The notes below the pieces were generated by a model. The model was not told where the DNA came from, did not search any database, and worked only from the letters and a program-made list of their open reading frames with translations. Of a DNA stretch of 64,000 bases, positions 7,546 through 17,646 are shown one piece after another. Made by a program: the position numbers and the translations under genes. The first letter of the stretch is position 1. Each line of letters begins with the position of its first letter. Source of the stretch: Alloalcanivorax xenomutans (GTDB lineage Bacteria > Pseudomonadota > Gammaproteobacteria > Pseudomonadales > Alcanivoracaceae). The stretch spans positions 1 through 64,000 of the forward strand of contig NZ_OBMO01000015.1 of the NCBI RefSeq assembly GCF_900217905.1, read 5' to 3'.

Positions 7546-7613
7546 TGTGGGAGCCTGCCTGCAAGCGAATGGGCTTCCGGACGCCGAGATTCGCTTGCAG
7601 GCAAGCTCCCACA
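7546..7613. repeat. REP-like inverted repeat, GCAAGCGAAT subtype
   Basis: The two 25-nt arms at 7546-7570 and 7589-7613 are complementary except for one position. They begin TGTGGGAGC and end GCAAGCGAAT, with an 18-nt loop between. The unit lies between olsA (ends 7638) and the efpL start (7397), both leftward. It could terminate or stabilise the olsBA transcript. The remaining 150 bp of this gap shows no gene. Confidence 0.8.
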
Positions 7614-7637
7614 ACGGCATCCAGGTTTCCGCGAGAA

Positions 7638-8408
7638 TTACAACTGCCCGGAAATCCACTCCCGGGCGCGTTCGCTCAGGCGCTTGGGGTCGTCATCCGC
7701 CGGCAAGGGCGCGCCGAAGGTCAGATCGACAATGACCCGTGGACGGCCCAGCAGCCTCCACAGATGATGATGGAATTCGTCGTTGCCGATGAACGCCAGA
7801 GCCGGATCGAAGTCACCGTTATGGTCCCGGTAACGCAACGCCACCGGCTGCACCGGCGCCTGATCAGCGGCGGCCAGCAACTGCGGGAAAAACCGCCGCA
7901 CAGCCCGGCCATCGGTGGTAGTGCCCTCGGGGAAGACCAGCACCGAACGGCCGCCCGCCAGGCGCTCGCGGATTTCCTCGACCTTGCGGCTGACTTCTCC
8001 GCTGCCGCGACGGATGAACAAGGTCCCCACATTGCGGGCCAGCCAGCCGATCACCGGCCACTCGGCCACTTCCGCCTTGGATAACATATCGCAGGGCCAC
8101 AGCGCGCCGATCACGGGAATGTCCAGCCAGGAAACGTGGTTGCTGATCAACAGCATGGCGCCGCCGGCCGGAGCGCCGGTCACTCGCAGCCGCACCCCCA
8201 GCAGGGACAGCAACCGCAAATACCAGCGCTGTTTGGCCATCGCCATGGCCGGATGAGCCTGCGGATAGCGGGCACGCAGCCACAGCGCCTCCAGCATCCC
8301 GGCCAGAATATGCAGGATCACCAGCGGCAGCCGCCAGGCGCGGCGCCATGCCGCCGCCAAACCGGTGCCATGGCGGCCGGAGGCGGAGGACGTCTCCATT
8401 CGTTCCAT
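7638..8408 (-). CDS. olsA: Lyso-ornithine lipid O-acyltransferase OlsA / PlsC family
   Basis: The 256-residue 1-acyl-sn-glycerol-3-phosphate-type acyltransferase has the catalytic HX4D motif at His91-Asp96 (NHVSWLD). The substrate-binding FPEGTTTDG motif is at 159-167, and a hydrophobic membrane anchor lies at about 25-45. By itself the family only says PlsC-like. The OlsA assignment comes from the TAATG junction with olsB directly upstream, the usual olsB-olsA arrangement. In that role it adds a second acyl chain to lyso-ornithine lipid using acyl-ACP, at the inner membrane. A generic phosphatidic-acid role remains possible. Confidence 0.85.
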   Translation of the reverse strand: MERMETSSASGRHGTGLAAAWRRAWRLPLVILHILAGMLEALWLRARYPQAHPAMAMAKQRWYLRLLSLLGVRLRVTGAPAGGAMLLISNHVSWLDIPVIGALWPCDMLSKAEVAEWPVIGWLARNVGTLFIRRGSGEVSRKVEEIRERLAGGRSVLVFPEGTTTDGRAVRRFFPQLLAAADQAPVQPVALRYRDHNGDFDPALAFIGNDEFHHHLWRLLGRPRVIVDLTFGAPLPADDDPKRLSERAREWISGQL

Positions 8409-9244
8409 TACACCGCCTGCGCCGGTTGCAGGAAATGCTGGACGTAGCGGCTGGGCAGATCATCCACCGCCAGCAGGATGAAGTAGTCCAGACAGTTGAA
8501 ATCCGGATCCCAGCACGGTTCGCCGCAGACCTTGGCGCCCATGCGCAGGTAGGCCTTGAGCAACGGCGGCATACGCTTGCCGTTCTCCAGCGGATCGCCG
8601 GGCAAACTTTCCAGACGGTACCGTGGTGACACCCGGTATTGCGCCGGTGCTCTGTGATTCTCGCGAATATGCTGGTCTATGGCGGCCACGTTATAACCCT
8701 CGCCCAGAGCGATACTGGCACAGCCGATCAGGTATCGGGTGTTCTGCTCGATCATGTAACGGGCCAGCCGTGCCCACAGCACGGTGATCACGGCACCGCC
8801 GCGATGGCGCGGGTCGATGCAGGTGCGGCCAATCTCCGCCACCTGGCCATCCAGATGCCGCACCAGGGGCATGTGAAACTCACCCGTGGAGTAAAAGCCG
8901 CCGGTGCGCGCCACCCGATCACCAGGCAGCACCCGGGTATAACCCACCAGTTCCCCGGTCTGGTTATCGCGCACCACCAAATGCAGACAATGGCGGTCGA
9001 AGCGATCCCGGTCCAGGCCGAACGGCGCGTGGAAGCTGGCGCCATACTCCTCGGAGAAAATCCGGTAGCGCATGCGCTGCACTTTCAGGATCTCGCGTCG
9101 AGACCGGGTAAAGTAGGCGCTGAAACGGCTGTTGTTGGTATTCGCCTCTTCCCGCTCACGGGCAGGCTGGCGGAAAACCACCCGCCATTGCGGCTTGAGG
9201 GCTTTCAATTTTCCAGCGGCTTGCGCAAGCATAATGGGCTCCAT
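8408..9244 (-). CDS. olsB: L-ornithine N-alpha-acyltransferase OlsB
   Basis: The 278-residue GNAT-fold N-acyltransferase belongs to the OlsB/hemolysin family. It has RYRIFSEEYGASF near the N-terminus, DRFDRHCLHLVVRD, the acyl-donor loop GYTRVLPGD, and EIGRTCIDPRHRGGAVITVLW. OlsB makes lyso-ornithine lipid from ornithine and 3-hydroxyacyl-ACP, the first step of ornithine-lipid synthesis. These lipids are phosphate-free membrane lipids. The ATG at 9244 (MEPIML) is preferred over one at 9277 because only a weak upstream context precedes the latter. The stop overlaps the olsA start (TAATG). It diverges from the dienelactone hydrolase gene. Confidence 0.88.
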   Translation of the reverse strand: MEPIMLAQAAGKLKALKPQWRVVFRQPAREREEANTNNSRFSAYFTRSRREILKVQRMRYRIFSEEYGASFHAPFGLDRDRFDRHCLHLVVRDNQTGELVGYTRVLPGDRVARTGGFYSTGEFHMPLVRHLDGQVAEIGRTCIDPRHRGGAVITVLWARLARYMIEQNTRYLIGCASIALGEGYNVAAIDQHIRENHRAPAQYRVSPRYRLESLPGDPLENGKRMPPLLKAYLRMGAKVCGEPCWDPDFNCLDYFILLAVDDLPSRYVQHFLQPAQAV

Positions 9245-9487
9245 GGCTCTTTTTCCGGCAGTCTGGAAGCCGGCCATGTCGGCGCGGTGACAACCTTGTG
9301 ACAGTTCCGCGACACAGGCGTACCCCGCCCCGCTCCTGTCGGGTCACCTCATACTTGGGATAAACGCCGAGCCAATTGGCCCACTTGGCGGGCGAAGCAA
9401 AGAATCCGGTAAGCCATAATGACGGCGACTTCGCTATCTTTTGCAGTGGAAACCGTCTCTTACCACCGACACCAACGGGGCGTTGCC

Positions 9488-10234
9488 ATGACCACCGAAC
9501 AAGTGAGCCTCTCACTGCCCGACGGACATCCGATGCGAGCACGCTGGATCGTTCCCGCCGAGAACAACGGTCTGGGGGCGGGCGTTATCGTGATCCACGA
9601 TATTTTCGGTTATACCCCGGATGTGCAGCGTATCGCCGAGCGGCTGTCACGGGCCGGCTACCCGGTGCTGGCGCCGGACCTGTATGACAAGGCCGGTGGC
9701 AAAGCCTCCTGCGTGGTGAGAACGCTGCGGGATCATGAACGGGGACGCGGGTTCGCCTTCGAACAATTGGAAACCTGCCGCCAATGGTTGTTGCGGCAAG
9801 GCGACGCCGAGGTCACCAAGGTAGGTGTAATGGGTTTTTGCATGGGCGGCCGTTTTGCCCTGCTGTTCGCGGCACAAGCGCCGATACAGGTAGTGGCGCC
9901 GTTCTACGGCGGTGTGCCGAAACAGGCGGAATCACTCCGCGGCATCTGTCCGGTGGTCGGCGGCTGGGGACGCAAGGATCTGATTTATGGAAACCATGGT
10001 GACCGACTGGCCGGCCATCTGACCCGGCTCGACGTTCCCCACGACATACGCACCTACGACCACGCCGGCCATTCTTATATGAACGACCACCAGACGTTCA
10101 CCTTCAAGCGACTGGGCTGGTACTCACCGCTGCGCTCCCGCCATGATCCCGACGCCGCCGAGGACAGCTGGCGCCGGGTATTGTCGTTTTTCGAGAAGAC
10201 ATTGCGGGAGTCGAAACCCGCCATTCATGGCTAA
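9488..10234 (+). CDS. Dienelactone hydrolase family protein
   Basis: The 248-residue alpha/beta hydrolase has the family-specific cysteine nucleophile Cys118 in GFCMGG. The acid is probably Asp164 (GWGRKDL) and the base His195 (DHAGHSYMND). Classical members hydrolyse dienelactone in chlorocatechol breakdown, but many act on other lactones or esters, and no catechol genes are nearby. The start MTTEQVSLSLPDG at 9488 gives the usual N-terminus; the frame is open from 9419 without family similarity. It converges on ppc, with 33 bp between stops. Confidence 0.9.
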   Translation: MTTEQVSLSLPDGHPMRARWIVPAENNGLGAGVIVIHDIFGYTPDVQRIAERLSRAGYPVLAPDLYDKAGGKASCVVRTLRDHERGRGFAFEQLETCRQWLLRQGDAEVTKVGVMGFCMGGRFALLFAAQAPIQVVAPFYGGVPKQAESLRGICPVVGGWGRKDLIYGNHGDRLAGHLTRLDVPHDIRTYDHAGHSYMNDHQTFTFKRLGWYSPLRSRHDPDAAEDSWRRVLSFFEKTLRESKPAIHG

Positions 10235-10267
10235 AGCGGAACATCGCCCGGTCTGGGACATAACCAC

Positions 10268-12931
10268 TCAGCCAGTGTTGCGCAGGCCGGCGGCGATGCC
10301 GGCGATGGTCACCATCAAGGCGCTTTCCAGCACTTTGTCGGAATCGCGGTCACGCAGACGGGCCATCAGTTCCGCCTGCAACAAGTGCAGCGGATCGGTG
10401 TAGGGATCTCGCACGCGGATCGACCAACGCATGACCGGGTTGTTATCGAGCAGATCACCACGGCCGGTCAGACGGCCCAGGGCCTCCACGGTACCGGCCA
10501 GACGCTGGCGCAGGGAATCGCCCAGCCGCATCAGGTCGGCGTCATCGGTGAGCCGCTCCTCGTACCAGGCGGCCACCCGCGAATCTGCTTTCGCCAACAC
10601 CATTTCCAACATGTCCACCACGCCCTGGAAAAACGGCCAGTGGCTGGCCATTTCCCGGATCCGGTCGGTGTCGGATTGATCTTCCAGGGCGGCTTCCAGA
10701 GCGGCGCCGGTACCCAGCCAGGCCGGCAGCATCAGGCGGATCTGCGTCCACGCGAACACCCAGGGGATGGCGCGCAGGGATTCGATACCACCGTCGCTTT
10801 TACGCCGTGCAGGGCGGCTGCCCAGGGCCAGACGGCTGAGCTCGGTTTCCGGCGTCACCGTGCGCAGATAACGCACCAGCGCCGGATCATCGCGCACCAC
10901 CTGACGGTAGCCTTCCACCGATATCCGGGTGAGCTTTTCCATTTGCTCGCGCCATTGCGGCCGCGGTTCACGAGGCGGCAGCAGCGTCGCTTCCAGGGTG
11001 GCGGCGACATACTGCTCCAGATTGAACGCGGCCACCGACGGGCGGCCGTATTTGAAGCGAATCACTTCACCCTGCTCGGTGACACGGATGCGCCCGGCCA
11101 CCGAACCGGACGGCTGGGACAGCAACGCCATTCGCGTGGGCGAACCACCACGGGAAATGGAACCGCCACGGCCATGGAACAATGTCAGCGGTATGCCGTG
11201 CTCGCGGAACAGACCGGTGAGTTTTTCCTGGGCGCGGAACTGGGCCCAGGCGGCACCGAGGAAACCGGCGTCCTTGGCGGAATCGGAATAGCCGATCATC
11301 ACTTCCTGGCCTCCCTTGACCCGCTCCCGATAAAACGGGATCGACAACAGCGCGGACATGGTATCCCCGGCGTTGTCCAGATCGTCCAGGGTCTCAAATA
11401 ACGGCACCACGCGCATCGGCCGGGTCACTCCGGCGATCTTCTGCAGCAGCATCACCGCCAGCACATCCGAGGGGGCCCGCGCCATGGAGATGACGTAGGC
11501 GCCCAACCCTTCCGGTCCTTGTTCGGCGATCACCTTGCAAGTGTCCAGCACCTCACGCACCTGCGGGTCACAGACGTCGCTCCGGTAAAACAACTCATCC
11601 ACCAGCGGGCGACGGTTCTCCAGTTCGGCCAGCAGAAAACGTTGCCGCTCGCCTTCATCCCATTCCAGATAGGACCCCAGTTCCAGGTAGCGGGTGATGG
11701 CATCGATGGTGTCGGCGTGCCGGCCGGACTCCTGGCGCACGTCCAGACACAATAACGTGATGCCAAAGCAACTCAGGCGGCGCAGGGTGTCCTTGAGCTG
11801 GCCGTTGGCGATGGACTCAAGACCGACGGCGCGCAGGGAGCGGTCCAGCAAGCGTAATTCGTCACGCAACTGGGCCCCGTTGAGAAAGCCCTCGCCATCC
11901 GGCACCGGCCGTTCTTCCACCAGCGCTTCCATGCGGCGCCGTGTGACCTTGAGACGGTCACGCACATCACGCAGCACCACGCGGTAGGGTTCATGGCTGG
12001 GCCCGGTGCGAGCCAGCAGTTCGTCGCTGGCCCGATGCATGGACAGGTCCGCCAGCAAATTCTCAACATCACGCAAATACAGGTCCGCCGCCATCCAGCG
12101 CGCCAGGAACAGTACCTCGCGAGTCACCGCGGCGGTGACATTGGGATTGCCATCACGATCGCCGCCCATCCAGGACGCCAGGCGCACCGGCACCCAGTCC
12201 GCCGGCGGTGATGGCAGCCCGGCCCGTTGCAGTTCCTCATCGAGTTGTCGCATGAAGTCCGGTACCGCCCGCCACAGGCTTTGTTCGATGGTGGCGAAAC
12301 CCCATTTGGCTTCGTCCACCGGCGTCGGTCTCTCGCGACGGATTTCGTCGGTGCTCCAGGCGGAGATAATCAGCTCGCGCAAACGCTGTTCCAGCCGCTG
12401 CCGCTCCTCCCCGGTGAGATCCGGGCGATCCGATTCGGTGAGCAGATCCGCCATCTGGTCGTACTTGCGAATCAGAGTACGCCGGGTCACCTCGGTGGGA
12501 TGAGCGGTGAGCACCAGTTCCACGGACAGGTCCGTCAGGGTGTCGCGCACGGTTTGCGCCGAAACCTGCTTGGCGGACAGCCGTTCCAGGACATTGCGCA
12601 AACCCTGGTCGCTGTCGGGGTCGCCGGGATAGCGCTGATGCTGACGGTGCAGACGTTCACGGTGATGTTGTTCGGCGATGTTGGCCAGGTTCAGGAACTG
12701 GCTGAACGCTCGTGCCACTTCCAACAGGGCATCGTCCTCCAGGGGATCGAGCAGGGCCCGCAGACGCGCCACCGACATTTCGTCGTTGGAGCGGGTTTCC
12801 ACCGCCGCCAAACGGATCCTCTCCACCGTTTCATACAGGTTCTCTCCCACCTGCTCACGCAACGTGTGGCCAAGCAATTCCCCGAGCCAACGAACATCTT
12901 CGCGCAACGGCGCGTGCTGATCCTGTTCCAT
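10268..12931 (-). CDS. ppc: Phosphoenolpyruvate carboxylase
   Basis: The protein of 887 residues matches the normal bacterial length. It carboxylates PEP to oxaloacetate with bicarbonate, refilling the TCA cycle. Signature elements are present: LTAHPTEVTRRT with the active-site His near residue 144, GYSDSAKDAG, the glycine-rich FHGRGGSISRGG loop, FAWTQIRLMLPAWLG, and the invariant C-terminal tail ending RNTG. The ATG at 12931 lies 8 nt after GGAGAG; a TTG one codon earlier is less likely. The gene is monocistronic and diverges from the degenerate GGDEF gene. Confidence 0.98.
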   Translation of the reverse strand: MEQDQHAPLREDVRWLGELLGHTLREQVGENLYETVERIRLAAVETRSNDEMSVARLRALLDPLEDDALLEVARAFSQFLNLANIAEQHHRERLHRQHQRYPGDPDSDQGLRNVLERLSAKQVSAQTVRDTLTDLSVELVLTAHPTEVTRRTLIRKYDQMADLLTESDRPDLTGEERQRLEQRLRELIISAWSTDEIRRERPTPVDEAKWGFATIEQSLWRAVPDFMRQLDEELQRAGLPSPPADWVPVRLASWMGGDRDGNPNVTAAVTREVLFLARWMAADLYLRDVENLLADLSMHRASDELLARTGPSHEPYRVVLRDVRDRLKVTRRRMEALVEERPVPDGEGFLNGAQLRDELRLLDRSLRAVGLESIANGQLKDTLRRLSCFGITLLCLDVRQESGRHADTIDAITRYLELGSYLEWDEGERQRFLLAELENRRPLVDELFYRSDVCDPQVREVLDTCKVIAEQGPEGLGAYVISMARAPSDVLAVMLLQKIAGVTRPMRVVPLFETLDDLDNAGDTMSALLSIPFYRERVKGGQEVMIGYSDSAKDAGFLGAAWAQFRAQEKLTGLFREHGIPLTLFHGRGGSISRGGSPTRMALLSQPSGSVAGRIRVTEQGEVIRFKYGRPSVAAFNLEQYVAATLEATLLPPREPRPQWREQMEKLTRISVEGYRQVVRDDPALVRYLRTVTPETELSRLALGSRPARRKSDGGIESLRAIPWVFAWTQIRLMLPAWLGTGAALEAALEDQSDTDRIREMASHWPFFQGVVDMLEMVLAKADSRVAAWYEERLTDDADLMRLGDSLRQRLAGTVEALGRLTGRGDLLDNNPVMRWSIRVRDPYTDPLHLLQAELMARLRDRDSDKVLESALMVTIAGIAAGLRNTG

Positions 12932-13118
12932 CAATACGTCTCTCCGTTAATAGAGATCCTTCATGCTACCGGGAACGAGGGAACAGGCAATAGAACTATG
13001 GTCCGTGGCAAGAAAGGCCCCGCAAAATACCTTTTTACAACATTACGCCCATTGCAAGTCTTTATTCCCCGGGCCAGCTACCGCAACATAGGCGCATCTG
13101 GTTATCCACGGAACCTCA

Positions 13119-14069
13119 ATGAACTCGACCAACCGCGTGTCCTCCGAACAGGGCGCCATCATTCTGCAGTACCTGGCCCGGGCCCTGTTCGCCGTGCTGG
13201 CGGTGATTTACTTCCATCACACCCCCCAGTTCTTCGTCACGGTGCCGGAAAGCACCCCCTGGTTGATCGCCGGCGCCTATCTGGGGCTGCAGTTGTTGCT
13301 GCTGATCAGCCGGGCCGATTACGCGGTCATTCTCGCCTCGACCCTGGACATGGTGGTGCTCGGCGTGGTGATGCTGCTGGACGGCGGCGAACCGCCGCCA
13401 ACCATGGCGCTGCTGTTCCTGGCGGTGCTCAGTAACGGCCTGCTGTACGGTCTCAAGCGTTTCCTGGTGATGCTGCTGGCCGCCGAGGTGGTCCTGGCCA
13501 TCGTATTGCCCATCCGCATGGCTTATCTGCCGGCAGGGGTCACGCAGCCGGCCTCCGCCAGCCTGTTCCTGCTCGCCGCGCTGACCGTGTGCATGATCTA
13601 TTTCGGGCTGATGATCTGGCGCAATCAGGTGTTGGGCCGGTCCGCCCTGGAAGCGGCCTGGAACGATCCACAAACCGGCTTCATCAGCCGCGCCGCGCTG
13701 GTCAGCACCGCCGGTTGGATGATTCCCCTGCACGATCGCCTGTCCTCGCCGCTGACCGTGGTGCTGTTGCAACACCCGGACCTCAATGGTTTGGCGGACG
13801 CGATCATTCAAAGGCTGCGCCGCAGCGATGTGGTGGCCCGCAACGACGATGATCAACTGGCCTTGCTGCTGCCCTGCACCAGCGGCGCGGAAGCCAGCCA
13901 GGTGATCGAGCATTTGCGTCAGCGGGTGCCGGATCTGCGCGCCGCCGTACTGACCCTGAACAGTTCCAACCTGGCCCTGGAACAGGTGCTGCATCATTTG
14001 CAGCAGGCCCTGCCCCGTAGCCGGGATGATGACACCCACTGGCTGGTGTACGCGCCGCCGCTGGATTAA
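13119..14069 (+). CDS. Membrane protein with degenerate GGDEF domain
   Basis: The 316-residue protein has about six membrane segments in residues 14-165, followed by a cytoplasmic domain. That domain starts like a GGDEF module ([13 protein letters not shown] near 182-194, equivalent to DxLTGLxNR) and continues through RRSDVVAR to the position of the signature. There the GGDEF motif is replaced by NDDDQ (242-246), and the half-domain is shortened. It is therefore unlikely to make cyclic di-GMP. It may be a sensor or a binding remnant. It is transcribed away from ppc and is followed 64 bp later by the secreted protease. Confidence 0.75.
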   Translation: MNSTNRVSSEQGAIILQYLARALFAVLAVIYFHHTPQFFVTVPESTPWLIAGAYLGLQLLLLISRADYAVILASTLDMVVLGVVMLLDGGEPPPTMALLFLAVLSNGLLYGLKRFLVMLLAAEVVLAIVLPIRMAYLPAGVTQPASASLFLLAALTVCMIYFGLMIWRNQVLGRSALEAAWNDPQTGFISRAALVSTAGWMIPLHDRLSSPLTVVLLQHPDLNGLADAIIQRLRRSDVVARNDDDQLALLLPCTSGAEASQVIEHLRQRVPDLRAAVLTLNSSNLALEQVLHHLQQALPRSRDDDTHWLVYAPPLD

Positions 14070-14133
14070 AAAGACTCAAGAAACCCGGGAAGGGAGGCCC
14101 GGCCAACCCCATGTCGACAACAGGGGAAACGTC

Positions 14134-15837
14134 ATGGTCCACCGCCTTACCCTTCTCGCGCTTGCTCTCTCTTCACCGGTTCTCGCCGATGATTTCCAAA
14201 CCTATATCGTCGGCGGCGAGGAGGCCACCGGCGACTGGCCCTGGGCGGCACGAGTCGCCCTCGATCTGGGAAACGGTTTCGAGAACTCATGCTCCGGTTC
14301 CCTGCTTAACCGGGAATGGGTACTGACCGCCGCTCATTGCTTTTTTAACGAAGACGGCGAGGCGATGGACGTGTCCACCATCACCGTTCACATCGGCAGT
14401 GGCCCGAAGGGAACCAATCCAACCCGGAGGGCGGATGAGTATCGTCTGCATTCCGGCTACGATAACGAAGCCAACCCCATTGGCAACGATATCGCCTTGG
14501 TCCACTTGAGCACGGCCATCGAAGTGTCTTCCTTGCCCAGTCTGGTGGACGACGCTCATTTTGATGAACTGCTTGCCCGCGACGCCATGGGCCGCGACGA
14601 GGCCGTCACCGCCATCGGCTGGGGCGTCACCGATCCGGATAATCCAACGGTCTCCGACACCCTGCAGCAGGTCGCTCTGGATTACGTGCCGTTTTCCACC
14701 TGCAATCAAAGTTGGAACGGTTTCCTGACTCCGGTTCAAAGCAGCGTCATTTGCGCCGCCGAGCTGAACCCGCAAGACAACGAAACCGAGAACACCTGCC
14801 TGGGCGACTCCGGCGGTCCGTTGATTCTGGGCAACGATCCGGCGCCTTATATCGTCGGTCTGACCAGCTTCGGCTCCGCCGATAATTGCCAGGCTGGCCG
14901 CCCCACCGTGTTCAACCGGGTGCTGAACATGGTGGACTTCGTGGAAGAAAACGCCCCCCTGGTGGACGTAACGATCGAGAGTGGGCCCGAACGCTACTAT
15001 GGCGCTCTGGGTGGACAGACCACGGTCCCCGCCACGGTCACCAACGGCAGTCTGAGAAACACCGCCCGCAACGTCATGATCCGGGCGAACACCGACGACA
15101 CCAGCGCCGACGCCTCTTTGCAATGGAGCGGCTGTGACGACGGCGGCCTCCTGGCGGGCGATGACCAGTGCACCCTGTCGTCGCTGACCGCCGGCGGCCA
15201 CAGCAGCGGCCAGGTGGAAGTGAGCCACGACGGCGTCACCGAAACCGACGCCACCCTGGCCCTGTCGGTGAGCAGCGACGAGGATGAATACCGGATCAAG
15301 AACAATCAGGCCCCGGTCACGGTGGTCTTCTCCAACCGGCCGGATCTTACCGTGAGCGCCGAACAGACATCCGCTGATCTGGACAGCGATGGCCAGGGCA
15401 TCGCCACCGTGGCGGTGCGGGTCACCAACCTCTCCACCGTGAACACCGCCGATGATGCCACCGTGGAGCTGACCCTACCCGCCGGCACCACCGCCCGCGG
15501 TGACGATACCGTCCAATGCGACACGCTGTGCTGGGTGGGAGCCATGGAACGCGGCGCCAGCGTTGATTTCACCCTGACGCTCACCAGCGGAACACCGGAA
15601 AGCGGCACGCTGGCACTGGCCGCTACCGACCAGAGTGGCGGGGACTATCCCCGGGACAACAATCAGCACGACATGACCGTGGCCTATTCCGGCGTCGAGG
15701 CCGCCAGCGACAGTGGTGACAGCGGTTCGGGCGGCGGCTCCGGCGGTGGCGGGTCATTCGGAGTCGGGTGGTTGCTCGCTCTGGCAGGGCTGGCGCTGCG
15801 AGTTCATCCGCCACGCCGAAACAACCGCTCCAGATAA
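14134..15837 (+). CDS. Secreted trypsin-like serine protease with GlyGly-CTERM anchor
   Basis: The 567-residue precursor has a signal peptide at residues 1-18 (cleavage after VLA). The S1 peptidase domain starts with the classical IVGGEEA. The catalytic triad is His68 (TAAHC), Asp119 (GNDIALVHL) and Ser226 (CLGDSGGP). Residues about 290-520 form two beta-rich repeats of a CARDB/DUF11-like type. The C-terminus (about 527-567) has a Ser/Gly-rich GGGSGGGGS stretch, one hydrophobic helix and an Arg-rich end: the GlyGly-CTERM signal handled by rhombosortase and type II secretion in other proteobacteria. The ATG at 14134 is preceded by CAGGGGA. It probably acts at or outside the cell surface. Confidence 0.92.
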   Translation: MVHRLTLLALALSSPVLADDFQTYIVGGEEATGDWPWAARVALDLGNGFENSCSGSLLNREWVLTAAHCFFNEDGEAMDVSTITVHIGSGPKGTNPTRRADEYRLHSGYDNEANPIGNDIALVHLSTAIEVSSLPSLVDDAHFDELLARDAMGRDEAVTAIGWGVTDPDNPTVSDTLQQVALDYVPFSTCNQSWNGFLTPVQSSVICAAELNPQDNETENTCLGDSGGPLILGNDPAPYIVGLTSFGSADNCQAGRPTVFNRVLNMVDFVEENAPLVDVTIESGPERYYGALGGQTTVPATVTNGSLRNTARNVMIRANTDDTSADASLQWSGCDDGGLLAGDDQCTLSSLTAGGHSSGQVEVSHDGVTETDATLALSVSSDEDEYRIKNNQAPVTVVFSNRPDLTVSAEQTSADLDSDGQGIATVAVRVTNLSTVNTADDATVELTLPAGTTARGDDTVQCDTLCWVGAMERGASVDFTLTLTSGTPESGTLALAATDQSGGDYPRDNNQHDMTVAYSGVEAASDSGDSGSGGGSGGGGSFGVGWLLALAGLALRVHPPRRNNRSR

Positions 15838-17462
15838 GCCAGCAGGAAATCCGCGTCGGACAGCGGTGCCCGGTAGGCCAGATGGCCATCCGGGCGCATC
15901 AGCCACAAACGGCTGCCATTACCGAAGTGCTCGGCGAAATCACCGTCCTTGTCATGCCACAGATGGGCCCGCCCCGGCGCCATGTCCGGCGCCGCCCCTT
16001 CCGGCGGCTCATTGAGGATCAAGGTGATGCGCAGCTCATTGAGGTATTCGTCCGGCACCCTGGACAACAGCGCATGCAGGATAACCCGGGTGGGATGGTC
16101 CGGGGCCTCGCCCAGTTGCAGCAACAGGTGATGCACCGGCTGACGCAGCAGGCCGTGCAAATGCCGGGGCCCGCCGTCGTGCAGCGACACCAGGGCAACA
16201 TCCGGCACCCGGTCGCCAGGCAGCGGACCCTGGTGCCGCCACCCCAGGTCCGCGTCCGGACCGGCATCCACCAGCGGCGAAGCGCGATAGTGGATGTCCA
16301 ACTGGCTGGCCCGACGCATTACCTTGTTTTCCGCGGGCGCGCGCTGGCCGGCCAGCTTCAGTAACGAATCCCGGGCGCCACGCAGGAATGGCCGCCGCAA
16401 CGTCGAGGTCCGGGACAACAGATTCACTTCACGCAGCATCTCCACCGCCACCGGCCGGCGCTCCTGCTGGTAGCTGTCCAACAAGGCGCCACCGCCGTAG
16501 CCACGCAGGAACAGCACCAGTTTCCAGGCCAGATTCACGGCGTCGGCGATACCGGTGTTCATACCCTGGGCCCCCATCGGACTCTGGATATGGCAGGCGT
16601 CGCCGGCGAGGAAAATACGATTGCGTCGATAATGGCTGACCAGCCGGCGGTGCACCGAAAAGCGCGTCAACCAGATTGGCTCCGGCAGTTCCGGCACGGG
16701 TTCCAGCACCTGGGCGAGACGCTCGCTCAACAACGCCAGATCCTGTTCCGCGTCCGCCGGCCCCGGTTCCGCATCCTCTTCCAGCACGGTGATCAAACGC
16801 CAGCCAGAAGGCAGCGGAATCGCCATCAGGGCACCGCCGGGGAGCAGGAAGCCGTGGCTCTGATCCTCCGGCAGATCCAGTTCCACATCCAGATCCGCCA
16901 ACAGGAAGGTTTCCTCGTAATCCATGCCTTCGAAGGGCAGGCCGAGCAATTCCCGCACCCGGGAATGGGCACCATCCGCGCCTACCAGGATCTCCGCTTC
17001 CACTTCGGTTACCTGCTCGCCAACACGGAGCCGGGCCCGCACTCCGGCGCCATCCTGTGAGCAGTCGAGCAGTTCGGCATCGCGCCACAGTTCACCACCG
17101 AGGCTGCGGAAACGCTCCTCCAGCACGGCTTCCACCTGTGACTGCGGGCAGCTGAGCAGGGCCGGCTCCGGCGTGCCCAGGGCGGCGAAATCCAGATGCA
17201 GCAGGGGCCCTTTCTCGCCATGGAGATTCACCGCCCGAATCGGACGGCCGCGTTCACGCAGGGTTTGCAGCACCCCCATGGCATCGAGGAATTCCAGGGT
17301 GCGGGCGTGCAGCCCCAGCGCCCTGGACCAGGGCCGGCGTTGCGGCAGGCGGTCAATGATGCGGCAGGGAATGCCGCCGCGCAGCAAATTGACGCCCAGG
17401 GTCAGGCCGGTGGGGCCGGCGCCGACGATCAGTACTTTGGCTTGACGTGATCCCGTGATCAT
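15804..17462 (-). CDS. FAD-dependent aromatic-ring monooxygenase (PheA/TfdB type)
   Basis: The 552-residue class A flavoprotein hydroxylase has the dinucleotide-binding [11 protein letters not shown] motif at the N-terminus. The DG motif is in [14 protein letters not shown], and the GD motif with the active-site helix is [29 protein letters not shown]. The C-terminal thioredoxin-like domain ends in [25 protein letters not shown], as in large phenol-type hydroxylases. It uses NAD(P)H and O2; the aromatic substrate cannot be deduced. The start at 17462 is chosen by homology of [16 protein letters not shown]; the frame continues upstream without similarity. The 3' end overlaps the 3' end of the convergent protease gene by 34 bp. 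Confidence 0.88.
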   Translation of the reverse strand: MITGSRQAKVLIVGAGPTGLTLGVNLLRGGIPCRIIDRLPQRRPWSRALGLHARTLEFLDAMGVLQTLRERGRPIRAVNLHGEKGPLLHLDFAALGTPEPALLSCPQSQVEAVLEERFRSLGGELWRDAELLDCSQDGAGVRARLRVGEQVTEVEAEILVGADGAHSRVRELLGLPFEGMDYEETFLLADLDVELDLPEDQSHGFLLPGGALMAIPLPSGWRLITVLEEDAEPGPADAEQDLALLSERLAQVLEPVPELPEPIWLTRFSVHRRLVSHYRRNRIFLAGDACHIQSPMGAQGMNTGIADAVNLAWKLVLFLRGYGGGALLDSYQQERRPVAVEMLREVNLLSRTSTLRRPFLRGARDSLLKLAGQRAPAENKVMRRASQLDIHYRASPLVDAGPDADLGWRHQGPLPGDRVPDVALVSLHDGGPRHLHGLLRQPVHHLLLQLGEAPDHPTRVILHALLSRVPDEYLNELRITLILNEPPEGAAPDMAPGRAHLWHDKDGDFAEHFGNGSRLWLMRPDGHLAYRAPLSDADFLLAYLERLFRRGG

Positions 17463-17646
17463 GAATGCGATGCTACAATCGGTGTATGAAAAGCCGTCAT
17501 GCGCGGCCGGCTCCCCGGAACAGGTGCGACGGCGGCCCCGCCGTCGAGGATGCCCGTGCAACCCGCCACCGGCACCGCGACGAAATGTATCACATCCAGG
17601 GCCGCCCGCGCGTCGCGGTCCGCCCATTCCTGCCCCCGGAAGCGCC

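Noticed and set aside
7546-7613. CRISPR-like repeats among the GTGGGAGC units
   Set aside because: The units are single, far apart, lack spacers of regular length, and no cas genes are present. They fit REP-like elements.
17463-17646. Possible LexA box before dinB
   Set aside because: No CTG-N10-CAG site with a convincing core was found. A TACAAT sequence is present but has no -35 at the right distance.
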